DNA of 64,000 bases, taken from positions 33,513,517 through 33,577,516 of the forward strand of contig CM039463.1 of NCBI GenBank assembly GCA_022414725.1. The letters are read 5' to 3'. This stretch comes from Microglena sp. YARC. Its lineage: Eukaryota > Chlorophyta > Chlorophyceae > Chlamydomonadales > Chlamydomonadaceae. The notes under the pieces are model-generated. The model was given only the letters and a program-made list of their open reading frames with translations, was not told the DNA's origin and did no database searches. Both the position numbers and the translations under genes were made by a program. Positions 1 to 11,117 of the stretch are shown piece after piece (position 1 is the stretch's first letter; every line of letters starts with the position of its first letter).

Positions 1-3000
1 GAAAGCTGCAGTTCAAACCATGATGGCAGTCCAATTCGGTCAGCGATACCATGAGTACTTTGCAGACATTGTGACACACCTATCGGCAGCATTCACGGGG
101 TCTCTTAAAGTCACTTTCGAAAAGTCGTCTCTGCCCCACCCTCACCCTCCACTCCCACCCCCACCCCCACCCTCACTTCCCCACCCTCACCCCCACTCCC
201 TCACCCCCACCCCCACTTCCCCACCCTCACTTCCCCACCCTCACCCCCACCCTCACCCCCACTCCCTACCTTTACCCTCACTCTCACTTCCCCACCCTCA
301 CCCTCACCCTCACTTCCCCACCCTCACTTCCCCACCCTCACCCCCACTCCCTCCCGCACCCCCACTGTACTGCCCTGTACAGGCACTGAGCAGTGCGAGC
401 CTGCCCCTGCTGGCACCTTCACACTGCCTTCACTCCCTTTGCTTGACTATTCTTCCCTCACTGCCCCACCCTCACCCTCACCTTTACCCTCACCCTGACC
501 CTCACCCTCACCCCCACCTCACCCTCACTGTACTGCCCTGTACAGGCACTGAGCAGTGCGAGCCTGCTCCTGCTGGCACCTTCACTAGCGCCACTGGGAT
601 GGCCGAGTACCAGCTTTGCCCTGCTGGACAGAGCAGCGATGCAGGAGCCTCAGCTTGCTTTGATTGCCCGGGAGGTATGTGTGTTTTACCTGCTTTCATA
701 AACATGTGTTTTTGACGCGACGCAGCGACGCGGAAGCCTGAGCTTGCTTTGATTGCTCGGGAGGTATGTTATCAACCTGCTTTGATCAATATGTATTGGA
801 ATGTGTTTTACCTGCTTTGATCAATATGTATTGGTATGTGTGTTTTACCGGCTTTGATAAATATATATCGGTACGTGTTTTACGTGACGCAGCGATGCAG
901 GAGCCTCGGCTTGCTTTGATTGCCTGAGAGGTATGTGTGTTTTACCTGCTTTCATAAACATGTGTTACTATGTTTTGACGTGACGCAGCGATGCAGGAGC
1001 CTGCGCTTGCTCGAATTGCCCGGGAGGTATGTGTTACATCTGCTTTGATACAATGATACGTATGTATCGGTATGTTTTTGACACGACGCAGCGATGCAGG
1101 AGCCTCAGCTTGCTTTGATTGCCCGGGAGGTATGTGTGTTTTACCTGCTTTGATCAATATACAACCAACATACACATTAACCAACACACACATATATTAA
1201 GCAAAACCTGTACTGGTATATACAGATTAACCAATATAAACACTCATCGCCTTTCCCCTAAAGGAGTGGGTGTGGGAGTGGGGTGTGGGGTCGGACTGTG
1301 GGGGTAAGTGGTGGGGGGGTATAGGGGGGAGGGGGGGGGCAGTGGTGTGTGTGGATGGGAGGGAGGGAGGGAGGGGGGGGGGGGGTAAGTGGTGGGGGGT
1401 ATGGGGGGAGGGAGGGGTTAGTGATGTGTGTGTATGGGGGGGAGGGAGGGGTTAGTGATGTGTGTATATGGGGGGGAGGGAGGGGTTAGTGGTGTGTGTA
1501 TGGGTGGAGGGAGGGGTTTGTGGTGTGTGTATGGGGGGGGGGGGGGAGGGGGCTTTCCTGTTAGGGACCCTTACAGAGGCGTTCACTGATGTAGACGGCG
1601 TTAACAGCATGAACAGCATGAACAGCATGAACAGCATAATAGCACTAAAAAGCACTAACAAGAATGAACAACATCCATACAGGGACGTATACCGACGTGG
1701 ATGGCATGCCAGCCTGTATCCCATGCCCTCCAGGGCGGTACAGTGTGGACACTATTGGAGGCAACACAATGTGTACTGCCTGTCCTACTGGTAGCTCAGC
1801 AGAATGGAACATCGTGAAGGACTATCAAACATGGAGCACAAGAATGTATGCCTATTTTGCCAGCGCTTCTTGCTTGCCTTGTCCCATGGGGTACTATCAA
1901 AATGACCCGGGCTTGCCACATTGCAACGCATGTCTCCCATCCACCTTCGCAAATCAGAGTGAGTAAACCCTAAACCCGGGCTTGCCACATTGTAACGTGT
2001 GTCTCCCATCCACCTTCGCAAATGAGACTGAGTAAAAACCCTGAACCCTAAATCCTAAACCCGGGCTTGCCACATTGCAACGCGTGTCTCCCATCAACCT
2101 TCGCGAATCAGAGTCAGTAAACCCTTAATCCGAAATCCGGGTTTTCCACATTGCACCGCGTGTATCCCACCCACCTTCATGAATGAAAGTGAGTGAGAAA
2201 GGCTAAGGCAGGGGGGTTGGGTGCGGATTGATTCATTGCTTTTTGGTTCTGTAGCAGACTTGATCATCAGAGATACTTGCTCGGATGTCGATGCCATCTT
2301 ATGTAGTCAATCGACATATGTATGCGAACAATTTTAAAACATGCTAAATGTTGAAAAGTTGGTATGATGAAGATACCTGACATGTTCATCAATGTATTTA
2401 GAATAGTAATGATTTGTGTCTTTTAAATTAGAGTTAAATCATCTGCATATTACGAACTCTGGGCCCCTGTCGTTTTATGATTTGTTTTGTGTGTGTGGGG
2501 GGGGGGGGGCAGTTCACCAGTGCTTGTTTTGCATTCACCCCTTCCCAATATTGAGTTTGGGCAAGTCTGTTAGGCCTATTTGGCTACGCCTTAACTTGCA
2601 CGAGCCAAACCAATCCCGTCCTGTCACCTGCACAAGCCAAGCCAAACCAATTCCTTCCTGTCACCTGCACAAGCCAAGCCAAACCAATCTCTTCCTGTCA
2701 CCTGCTTAAGCCAAGCCAAACCAATCCCTTCCTGTCACCTGCACAAGCCAAGCCAAGCCACTTCTCCTTTTCACTGCTATCTCTGCCCACACACCACCAT
2801 CATCGTACACACACATGCATGCATGCACAGAAACACTCCCCCCCCCCTCCCCCCCCCCCCCCTACACCACCCTTCACACACTCCACCCGCACACAGCCCC
2901 CCACACACAACCCCCCGCCTCCACGTACCCCACACCCACCCACCCCACCCTCTCCTCTTTCATGCGTGCAGCTAGCCAAGCCACTTGCACCGCCTGCCCT

Positions 3001-6000
3001 GATGGAGCCTTCACCTTACCCACACACACACTTACACTTACCCCCCCCCACACCCCTTCCCCTCCCCTCCCTTCTCTTTCATGCGTGCAGCTGGCCAATC
3101 CACTGTTGCACCGCCTGCCCTGACAGAGCCTTTTTCAGTTCCCGCAGCCAGCTCGTGTGGAACGTGTCCTGCTGGTCAGTTATGAAACACACTTACCCCC
3201 CCCCACCCCCCCGCCCGCCCCCAATGCAGCTGGCCAAACCACAGTGCACCGCCTGCCCTGACGGAGCCTTCTCAGTTCCCGCAGCCAGCTCGTGTGGAAC
3301 ATGTCCTGCTGGCTGGTTATGTGACGCACTTACCCCACTACACACTCGCACACTTACCCCCCACCCACCCACACACACACAACCCCCCCCCACACACAAC
3401 CCCACAACCCCGCCCTCCTTGCAGCTGGCCAAACCACTTGCACCGCCTGCCCTGACAGATCCTTTCCAGTATCCGCAGCCAGCACGTGTGGAACGTGTCC
3501 AGCTGGCCAGTTATCAGGCACACTTACCCCCTCCCCCACACCCCCACCCCCACCCCACCCCCGGTCCCCTTGCAGCTGGCCAAACCACTTGCACCGTCTG
3601 CCATGACAGAGCCTTCTCAGTTCTTGCAGCCCGCACCTGTGAAACGTGTCCTGCTGGCCAGTTATCAGACACACTTAACCCCCTACACACACTTACCCCC
3701 CACCACCACCACCACCACCCACCACCACCCCGGCCCCTTTCAGCTGGCCAAACCACTTGCACCGCCTGCCCTGACAGAGCCTTCTCAGTTCTTGCAGCCC
3801 GCACCTGTGAAACGTGTCCCTGCTGGACAGTTATCAGACACACTTACCCCCCTACACACACTTACCCCCACACCACCCACCACCCACCCCACCACCACCA
3901 CCACCACCACCACCCCGGCCCCCTTGCAGCTGGCCAAACCACTTGCACCCCCTGTCCTGACGGAGCCTTCTCGGTTCCCGCAGCCAGCTCATGTGGAACG
4001 TGTCCTGCTGGCCAGTTCTCAGACACGAGGATAGGAATTTGCCGACCTTGTCCACCGGGTGGTTATGCGCCCAACCCTGGAACCCCTGCATGCATCCCGT
4101 GCACTGCTGGTGAGTGGTGGTGGTGGGGTGTGACCAGGGTACTTCCAAGCGCGCGCTCTCGCGCTGCCTTTTTGAGCCCCACTGCACGTTTCGCGCAGTT
4201 TTTTGCAACCCCCTGTGGGCGCAGCAAGCAATTTCTGCGCTTTTTGCATTACAAAGCGCAGTTTTTATTTTTTCAACTGCGCTAAAGAGCTGGCCAATTT
4301 GGCCAATGGAAGTACCCTGGGTGCAACAAATACAAGCTTATTTCCGGGCAGTGAGTACTAGGGATCCAAGTTGAAATTTTCGAAAAGAGAAATCAACAGT
4401 AAGGGGAGACAAGAAGTAGGGACGATTTCCTACAAAAAGTAGGGACTAGATCCTGGTACCCCTGCAAGCCTTCAGTGCCCTGCTGGTGAGTGGTGGGGGG
4501 ATGGGGGGTGTAACAGATAAAAGCTTATTTCCGGGCAGTGAGTACTAGGTGTAACATTTGAAATTTCCGAAAGGAGAAATCAACAGTAAGAGGAGACGAG
4601 AGATAGGGACAAATTATTACAAAAAGTAGCGACTAGATCCTGAAACCCCTGCAAACCACCAGTGCCCTGCTGGGGAGTGGTGGTTGAGCTCCTAGAAAGA
4701 ACGAAGAAATTGCCGGGTTTGAATCCCCACGGGTGCGATTTAGTGTTCGCGGTCGCTGTCAACCGCCATGGTAGCTTTGTCCAGGTTAAGTAGCAGCCCG
4801 TCCCCTACCGCCGTAAGACGGGGCTCCCTTAATACCACGCCCTACCAGGCAATATCATTACTAGTTGTCTTGTGTCCTGTAGTTTCCTTGGGTTTGTGTA
4901 AGTCCTGTATTTTGTTTTGTTTTGTTTTGCTGCATGTCCTGTACTGCAATTATGTGGCTCGTGTTTGGCGTGGCCCTCTTGAACGTCTGTGCTGAGTCCA
5001 ACGTCCCCACCAGGCAATATCATTTACTTTGCTGGTGAGTGGTGGTGGTGGGGTGTAACAAATACAAGCTTATTTCCGGGCAGTGAGTACTAGGGAGCTA
5101 AGCTGAAATTTTCGAAAAGAGAAATGAACAGTAAGAGGAGACGAGAGATAGGGATGAATGGTTATAAAAGGTACTGACTAGATCCTGGTACCCCTGCAAG
5201 CCTCCAATGCCCTGCTGGTGAGTGGTGGTGGTGGTGGCGTGAAACAAATACAAGCTTATTTCCAGGCAGTGAGCACCAGGCATCTAAGTTGAAATGTTCG
5301 AAAAGAGAAATCGACAATAAGAGGAGATGAAAGCTGTGACGAATTATTCCTAACAGCAGCGACTAGATCCTGGTACCTCAAGTGCCTCCAGTGCCCTGCT
5401 GGTGAGTGGTGATGGTGGGGTGTAACAAATAAAAGCTTATTTCCGGGCAGTGAGTACCAGGCATCTATGTTGAAATTTCGAAAAGAGAAATCAACAGTTA
5501 GAGGAGACGAGAGATAGGGATGAATGGTTACAAAAAGCAGCGACTAGATTCTGGTACCGCTGCAAGCCTCCAGTGCCCTGCTGGTGAGTGGTGGTGGTGG
5601 GGTTTAACAAGTAAAAGCTTATTTCCGGGCAGTGAGTACTAGGGAAATTCGAACCCACCCCACCCACACCCCCACACCCCACCTATTTTTCCTTGCCCTG
5701 TCTGTCCCTTCCAGTCAAGTACTCCAACCTAGGAGCCCTCTCCTGCACCCCCACACTCGCACCTTACCCTAATGTTTCCTCACAGAACTCTTCCCCACCC
5801 TTACTCTTCCTTACAGGCAAGTACTCCAACCCAGGAGCCCTCTGCTGCACCAACTGCCCTGTGGGCCACGCCCCCCTTCCGCACACTCCCTCCACACCCT
5901 AACATATCCCCGCCTATACTTTTCCTCACTCTCTTTGTCCCTTAAGGGTAAGTACTCCAACCTAGGAGCCCTCTGCTGCACCAACTGCCCTGTGGGCCAC

Positions 6001-8957
6001 GCTCCCCTTCCGCACACTCCCTCCACACCCTAACATATCCCCGCCTATACTTTTCCTCGCTCTCTTTGTCCCTTAAGGGTAAGTACTCCAACCCAGGAGC
6101 CCTCTGCTGCACCAACTGCCCTGTGGGCCACGCCCCCCTTCCGCACACTCCCTCCACACCCTAACATATCCCCGCCTATACTTTTCCTCACTCTCTTTGT
6201 CCCTTGAAGGTAAGTACTCCAACCCAGGAGCCCTCTGCTGCACCAACTGCCCTGTGGGCCACACACCCCTTCCGCACACTCCCTCCACACCCTAACATAT
6301 CCCCGTCTATACTTTTCCTCACTCTCTTTGTCCTTTAAGGGTAAGTACTCCAACCCAGGAGCCCTCTGCTGCACCAACTGCTTGAGGGCCATGCTCCTCT
6401 TCCGCACACTCCCTCCACACCCTAACACATCTCCGCCTATACTTTTCCTCACTCTCTTTGTCCCTTAAGGGTAAGTACTCCAACCCAGGAGCCCTCTGCT
6501 GCACCAACTGCCCTGTGGGCCACGCCCCCCTTCCGCACACTCCCTCCACACCCTAATATATCCCCGTCTATACTTTTCCTCACTCTCTTTGTCCCTTAAG
6601 GGTAAGTACTCCAACCCAGGAGCCCTCTGCTGCACCAACTGCTTGAGGGCCACGCTCCTCTTCCGCACACTCCCTCCACACCCTAACATTTCCTCAACCT
6701 AACTTCTCCCACCCCACACACCCACACCCACACCCCACCCCTTATTTTCCCTCACCCTCTCTGTCCCTTAAGGTAAGTACTCCAACCCAGGAGCCCTCTG
6801 CTGCACCCCCACACTTCCACCTTACCCTCATGTTTCCTCACCGAACTTTTCTTTACAGGAAAATACTCCAACTCAGGAGCTCTCTCTTGTACCAACTGCC
6901 CTAAGGGCCACGCGACTGTGAAGGCTGGCTTGCCCTTCTGTTCAGCATGTGCTTTTGGGCACTATGCCAACGCTTCCATCGGTGCGTCGGCGTGCATCTC
7001 TTGCCCGGCTGGCACCTTCTCAAACAGTTGTGAGTGGAATGACTGAGTCTGATCGGGCGATGGAGCAGTGGGGTGATGGAGCCATGGGGCAGTGAGCCAT
7101 TGGGGTGATTGGGCAGTGGGTTGATGGGGCATTGGGGAGGTGGAGCAGTGGGGCTGTGGGGTGATGGGTCATTGGGACGGTGGGGCGATGGGGTGACGGG
7201 GCATTGGGGAGGTGGGGCGATGGGGCATTGGGGAGGTGGAGCAGTGGGGTGATGGGCAGTGGGGTGATGGGGCAGTGGGGAGGTGGGGTGATGGAGCAGT
7301 GGGGAGGTGGGGCGATAGGGAATTGGGGAGGTGGAGCAGTGGGGGCAGTGGGGTGATGGGGCAGTGGGGTTATGGGGCAGTGGGGAGGTGGGGTGATGGG
7401 AGGTGGGACGATGGGGAATTGGAGCAGTGGGGCAGTGGGGTGATGGGGCAGTGGGGAGGTGGGGCATTGGGAGGGTGGAGCAGTGGGGCAGTAGGGTGAT
7501 GGGGCATTGGGGTGATGGGCGATGGGGTTCTAAACCGTTAACCCTAAACCCTGGACCCTCAACTCACCCACACACACAGCCTCTGCCACTCTCTCAGAGT
7601 GCCTGGAGTACCCACACAACTTCCTCTTTCCTCAAGCACCTCACCTCACATCACCTCACCTCACATCCTCACATCACCCACACTCACACTCACAGCCTCT
7701 GCCACTCTCTCAGAGTGCCTGGAGTACCCCCACAACTTCCCCTCACCTCACCTCATCCACACCTCACCTCACCTCACATCCTCACCTCACCTCACCTCAC
7801 CTCACCCACACTTGCAGCCTCTGCCACCCTCACCGAGTGCTAGGAGTGCTCCCACAACTTCACCTCACCTCGCCACACCTCACCTCACCCTACCCACTCT
7901 TGCAGCCTCTGCCACCCTCACCGAGTGCTAGGAGTGCTCCCACAACTTCACCTCACCTCGCCACACCTCACCTCCCCCTACCCACTCTTGCAGCCTCTGC
8001 CACCCTCTCCGAGTGCTAGGAGTGCTCCCACAACTTCACCTTACCTCGCCACACCTCACCTCACCCTACCCACTCTTGCAGCCTCTGCCACCCTCACCGA
8101 GTGCTAGGAGTGCTCCCACAACTTCACCTCACCTCGCCACACCTCACCTCCCCCTACCCACTCTTGCAGCCTCTGCCACCCTCACCGAGTGCTAGGAGTG
8201 CTCCCACAACTACACCTCACCTCGCCACACCTCACCTCCCCCTACCCACTCTTGCAGCCTCTGCCACCCTCTCCGAGTGCTAGGAGTGCTCCCACAACTT
8301 CACCTCACCTCACCATACCTCACTTCACATCAACTCATCTTACCTCATTTCACCTCACCTTACCCACACCCACACCCAGTCACCCACACTCGCCATGCCT
8401 CACCTCACCCCACCTCACCCACACACCTCACCTTACTCACACTCACACTCACAGCCTCTGCCACCCTCTCAGAGTGCCTGGAGTACCCCCACAACTTCCC
8501 CTCCCCTCACCTCATCCACACCTCACCTCACATCCTCACCTTACCTCACATCCTCACCACATTTCACCTCACCCCACCTCACCTCATCTCACCTCACCTC
8601 ACCACACCACACCTCACCACACCCACACTTGCAGCCTCTGCCACCCTCTCCGAGTGCTTGGAGTGCCCCCACAAATACCCCTCACCTCACCTCACCTCAC
8701 CTCACCTCACCACACCACACCTCACCTCACCCACACTTGCAGCCTCTGCCACCCTCTCCGAGTGCTTGGAGTGCCCCCACAACTTCTATGGCCCCAGGCC
8801 AGGGATGAGTGAATGCGTTGCTTGCCCTCCTGGCCAATTCACATGCCGCTACGGAGCCGTGCGCTGCTCCAAAATAGCTTGCAAGGAGCCCCTGCCGCCT
8901 GCTCCCCCCCCAGGTCCACCTAAGCCCCCTCCAACGAAACCTCCACCTCCGCCCTGA
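1..8957 (+). CDS. Cys-rich GCC2/GCC3-like repeat protein, 3' part of a multi-exon gene
   Basis: Five exons can be joined: 546-674, 1683-1958, 3930-4109, 6859-7029 and 8743-8957 (TGA at the end). Every intron is phase 1, so the joins stay open throughout. The protein is a string of short Cys modules such as CPAGQFSDT, CRPCPPGGYA, CIPCTAG, CPKGHA and CISCPAGTFS. This is the pattern of GCC2/GCC3 (ephrin-receptor-like, TNFR-like) extracellular repeats, which are usually disulfide-bonded and found on surface or secreted proteins. The last exon ends in a Pro-rich tail (PPAPPPGPPKPPP) after CSKIACKEP. No signal peptide or membrane segment is visible, so the 5' end probably lies left of the window. 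Bases 1 to about 98 may be another exon, but no convincing donor follows. The family assignment is from motif reading. Ligand and partner are unknown. Confidence 0.65.
110..545 (+). repeat. C-rich intron minisatellite with a decoy copy of the next exon head
   Basis: The tract is built of CCCCAC, CCCTCA and CCCTAC-type units on the coding strand. At about 366-425 it holds a near-identical copy of the acceptor and first about 50 bases of the exon that starts at 546 (GCACTGAGCAGTGCGAGCC). That copy then breaks off without a donor and is followed by more C-rich repeat. Confidence 0.7.
675..1190 (+). repeat. Tandem copies of an exon 3' end plus donor site
   Basis: After the exon ending at 674 (CCCGGGAG then GTATGT), the segment GACGCAGCGATGCAGGAGCC...GATTGCCCGGGAG with its GTATGT donor recurs near 714-775, 880-935, 975-1030 and 1078-1135. 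Spacers of TTTACCTGCTTTGATAA-type sequence separate them. The copies carry small substitutions, but the donor is kept in all of them. Confidence 0.8.
1260..1555 (+). repeat. G-rich intron minisatellite
   Basis: GGGGGGAGGGAGGGGTTAGTGRTGTGTGTATG-type units run as purine-rich sequence on the coding strand, upstream of the exon at 1683. Several G runs exceed eight bases, so length polymorphism and G-quadruplex formation are plausible. Confidence 0.75.
1959..2200 (+). repeat. Three decayed copies of an exon tail plus donor
   Basis: The exon ending at 1958 finishes GGGCTTGCCACATTGCAACG...CTTCGCAAATCAGA before GTGAGT. The same about 70-base piece recurs at about 1978-2035, 2060-2115 and 2145-2195, separated by TAAACCCTAAA-like spacers. 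The later copies are more diverged (AATGAGACTGAGT, AATGAAAGTGAGT). Confidence 0.8.
2455..2770 (+). repeat. Dispersed-family fragment followed by a 37-bp tandem repeat
   Basis: Bases 2455-2600 resemble the CATA-tailed dispersed family seen at 40308 and 62545 (GGGCCCCTGTCG..., AGTTCACCAGTGCTT, TTGGGCAAGTCTGTTAGGCC). From about 2605, CACAAGCCAAGCCAAACCAATC...TTCCTGTCACCTG repeats about five times. I see no gene here. Confidence 0.6.
2790..3929 (+). repeat. Array of about seven acceptor plus exon-head copies
   Basis: GCAG followed by CTGGCCAAACCACTTGCACC and up to about 90 more exon bases occurs at about 2968, 3089, 3228, 3422, 3573, 3742 and finally 3926, where the real exon begins. C/CA-rich spacers of 60-100 bases separate the copies. 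The copies stop after the CCTGCTGGCCAGTTATCAGACAC segment. Only the last copy reads through into CGAGGATAGGAATTTGC and a donor at 4110. A long open frame crosses this array but is an artefact of the repeat. Confidence 0.85.
4135..4319 (+). mobile_element. hAT-like MITE, copy 1
   Basis: A 185-bp element is bounded by the inverted termini CAGGGTAC and GTACCCTG. It is flanked by an imperfect 8-bp duplication (GGTGTGAC left, GGTGCAAC right). The unoccupied tandem-array units around it read GGTGTAAC at this point, so they act as empty sites. A CAGGG terminus and an 8-bp target duplication fit the hAT superfamily. The interior is rich in GCGC motifs and has no transposase. A second copy lies inverted at 9654-9836. 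Confidence 0.8.
4675..4862 (+). mobile_element. SINE-like dispersed repeat, copy 1
   Basis: A box-B-like GGGTTTGAATCCC near 4717 follows GGTTGAGCTCCTAGAAAG. The downstream body (GTCGCTGTCAACCGCCATGG, ACGGGGCTCCCTTAATACC, ACCAGGCAATATCATTA) recurs in the same orientation at about 59425-59575. Two copies with a tRNA-like head suggest a tRNA-derived SINE. The A box is poor, so the class is inference. Confidence 0.5.
5690..6858 (+). repeat. About 130-bp array of acceptor plus exon-head copies
   Basis: AAGTACTCCAACCCAGGAGC...CTGCACCAACTGCCCTGTGGGCCACGC followed by CCCCTTCCGCACACTCCCTCC and a pyrimidine tract recurs at about 5716, 5820, 5950, 6082, 6212, 6343, 6474, 6605 and 6775. The tenth copy, with acceptor ending at 6858, continues into the genuine exon 6859-7029. 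The pyrimidine tract plus TTACAG or TTAAGG before each unit resembles a 3' splice site, though many copies have AAGG instead of CAG. Confidence 0.85.
7030..7540 (+). repeat. G-rich minisatellite, GGGGCAGTGGGGTGAT units
   Basis: Purine-rich units such as GGGGCAGTGGGGTGATGG, GGGGAGGTGG and GGGGCATTGG run from just after the donor at 7030 to about 7530. Open frames across it encode low-complexity Gly/Trp or Pro/His strings and are not genes. Confidence 0.85.
7560..8742 (+). repeat. About 88-bp array of acceptor plus last-exon head
   Basis: GCAG-CCTCTGCCACCCTCTCCGAGTGC followed by TTGGAGTGC or TAGGAGTGC and CACAACTTC, then CCTCACCTCGCCACACC, repeats about ten times. Spacing is exactly 88 bp in the middle (7837, 7925, 8013, 8101, 8189, 8277). 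In the middle copies TTGGAG has become TAGGAG, giving an in-frame stop, so using these acceptors would truncate the protein. The copy at 8743 is the true terminal exon. Confidence 0.85.
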
Positions 8958-9395
8958 TCCGTTCATGCGTTGCTTGCCCTGCTGGCCAATTCACATGTCG
9001 CCACAGAGCTGTGCCCTGCTCCAAGATGGCTTGTAAGGAGCCCCTGCCACCGGCTCCCCCCCCAGGTCCCCCTAAGCCACCTCCACCTCCGCCCTGATCC
9101 GTTCATGCGTTGCTTGCCCTGCTCGCCAATTCACATGTCGCTACAGAGCTGTGCCCTGCTCCAAGATGGCTTGTAAGGAGCCCCTGCCACCGGCTCCCCC
9201 CCCAGGTCCCCCTAAGCCACCTCCACCTCCGCCCTGATCCGTTCATGCGTTGCTTGCTCTGCTCGCCAATTCACATGTCGCCACAGAGCTGTGCCCTGCT
9301 CCAAGATAACTTTCAAGGAGCCCCTGCCACCTGCTCCCCCCCCAGGTCCACCTAAGCCACCTCCAACTAAACCTCCACCTCCGCCGTGATCCGTT
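8958..9395 (+). repeat. Three tandem copies of the gene's own C-terminal coding end
   Basis: The segment from TGCGTTGCTTGCCCTGC to CCTCCGCCCTGA (about 140 bp, including the stop codon) recurs at about 8958-9096, 9097-9236 and 9237-9388, just after the TGA at 8957. The copies keep GTGCCCTGCTCCAAGAT and the Pro-rich tail. They presumably lie in the 3' UTR. An AATAAA at 9416 could be a polyadenylation signal, but this is weak. Confidence 0.8.
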
Positions 9396-9445
9396 CTAGG
9401 CCGAATTTATAATTAAATAAACAAATAGCCTTGTCATGAAGTCAC

Positions 9446-9592
9446 GCCAATGTGATACCATGCCATCGTATGATATCATATGATACCGGCAGTCTGACTA
9501 GGCTAAAGTTACCATTTATGTACAATATCATATGATGCAATTTGAATGATATCATACTCACCTTTAGTCAACATCATATGATCCCTACGTAT
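9446..9592. mobile_element. Degenerate member of the ATCATATGAT / GGGAACGGCA MITE family
   Basis: This has the same interior as the clear copies at 19536 and 21464: TATGATATCATATGAT, GGCAGTCTGACTAGGCTAAAG, then ATGATATCATACTC and CATCATATGAT followed by CCCTA. The left terminus is eroded. Confidence 0.6.
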
Positions 9593-9653
9593 TATGAGGC
9601 GTTCTAGGTTGAGCGTATAAGTAAATAAACAAATAGGACGCCTTATTGTGATC

Positions 9654-9836
9654 CAGGGTACTACATTTTGTCAAATTGATCAGGGCTTTAAGCGCGCATA
9701 CGTCAAATTGGTCAGCGCTTTATAGTGCAAAAAGCGCAAAAATTGCGCGCTGCGTCCACAGAGGGTTGAAAAATCTGCGCGAAACGCGCAGTGTGGCTCA
9801 AAAATCGCGCTGCCGCGCGCGCTTTGTTGTACCCTG
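9654..9836 (-). mobile_element. hAT-like MITE, copy 2 (inverted)
   Basis: A 183-bp sequence runs from CAGGGTAC to GTACCCTG and is the reverse complement of the element at 4135-4319, with about the same length and the same GCGC-rich core. Flanks are TTGTGATC and CTGTGGTC, an imperfect 8-bp duplication. Confidence 0.8.
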
Positions 9837-9839
9837 CTG

Positions 9840-11000
9840 TGGTCCGTTCTAGGTTGAGTGAATAAACAAATAGGCAAATAATACGCCTTATTATGAGGCG
9901 TGAGGTTGAGAGGGTCAGCCTGTTTGCTTGCACTGGGGCCAACCACCAATGGTCGAGTGTATCCATAATCCTAACCCCCAAGAGCAAAGCGAGGCTCACA
10001 TGGTCCTCCACTAAAAACTCTACCTTCACCATGATCAGTTTTAGATTACACTACCTTGCATTGTCATAAGCAGGCCGGTGTTGACTCAAGGGAGTGTTGA
10101 GAGTGCCGCTAATCCTAAATCCTAAGGTACACTCGGCCATTGGTGGTTGGCTTGGCACTTAGCTCGCACTGGGGCCAACCAGTCCACCAAGGGTTGAGTG
10201 TCATTGTTTCTTTTGGGGGCTACTCATAGTCGCTTCCTACCAGCTCCAATAGCCAGCCACTGGGCCAAACCCAAAGCTTGCAGCTGCATTGGAATGCCTG
10301 TAATGTCAGCAATCAGACGCACTAGCTATCTTCAGGTGTGGCCCTGGGACAGGGAAAGGAGCTGCATAGAAGCAGCTACCGGTAGCCCAAAAATATATAC
10401 CAATATCCACTTAAACCTCCGCCTGCGACGTGATCAGTTATAGGTTACATTACCTTACACTGTCACAAGCAGGCCGGTGTTGACTCAAGAGAGTGTTGAG
10501 AGTGCTTCCCTAACCCTAACTTCTAAGGTGCACTCAGCTATTGGTGGTTGGCTTGGTACTTTGCTTGCTCTGGGGCCAACCACCAATGGTTGAGTGCTTC
10601 CCTAACCCTAACTCCTAAGGTGCACTCAGCTATTGGTGGTTGGCTTGGTACTTTTCTTGCACCGGGGCCAACCACCAAGGGTTGAGCGTATCCCTAATCT
10701 TAACCCTTATAAGCAAAGCAAGGCCCAGCTGGGCCCCACCATTCCCACCAAAACCTCCGCCTACGCCATGCTCAGTTCTAGGTCACATAACCTTTCATTG
10801 TCATAGGCAGGCCAGTGTTGACCTAAGAGAGTTGAATTTATCCCTCATCCTCAATTTGTTCCTGATATCCCCGAAAACTACAATTAAAGTTGAAGTTACC
10901 TAAACCCCATAAGCAAAGCGAGACCCACCTGGGCCCCACCAGTTCCACCAAAAACTCCGCCTAAGCCATGATTCATTCAAGGTTGGGTCAGGGTAAGATG
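9840..11000. repeat. Intergenic dispersed and tandem repeats
   Basis: No gene is seen. Units of GGGGCCAACCACCAATGGTTGAGTG, AGCAGGCCGGTGTTGACTCAAG and CCTAACCCTAA recur several times (about 9930, 10075, 10130, 10460, 10550, 10640 and 10800). The motif GAGGCGTGAGGTTGAG...CCAGCCCGTTTGCTTGCACTGG at 9895 recurs at 11693 and 12740, and inverted at 39365. Confidence 0.6.
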
Positions 11001-11117
11001 ATGGTGATGATGTGTGCATTATTGTGTGCATGGTGATGATGTGTGCATTATCCAGGTGCCCCTCTAGACCCCTAATGTTCACACATGTTGACAGAGTCAA
11101 GTTGGTCTGGCAATGCA

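Larger units (their letters stand above)
4110..5655 (+). repeat. About 185-bp tandem array of exon tail plus donor
   Basis: The unit is CCTGGTACCCCTGCAAGCC..CCAGTGCCCTGCTG followed by GTGAGTGGTGG, then TAACAAATACAAGCTTATTTCCGGGCAGTGAGTACTAGG and GAAATTTTCGAAAAGAGAAATC. It recurs about six times after the exon ending at 4109 (tails near 4448, 4632, 5169, 5358 and 5541, plus a partial near 5030). One unit carries a MITE and another a SINE-like insertion. Confidence 0.85.

Noticed and set aside
2819..4285. A 488-codon open frame rich in Pro, His and Thr
   Set aside because: It runs through seven acceptor/exon-head repeats and C-rich spacers. Only the last segment (3930-4109) is a plausible exon, and the splice sites explain the pattern.
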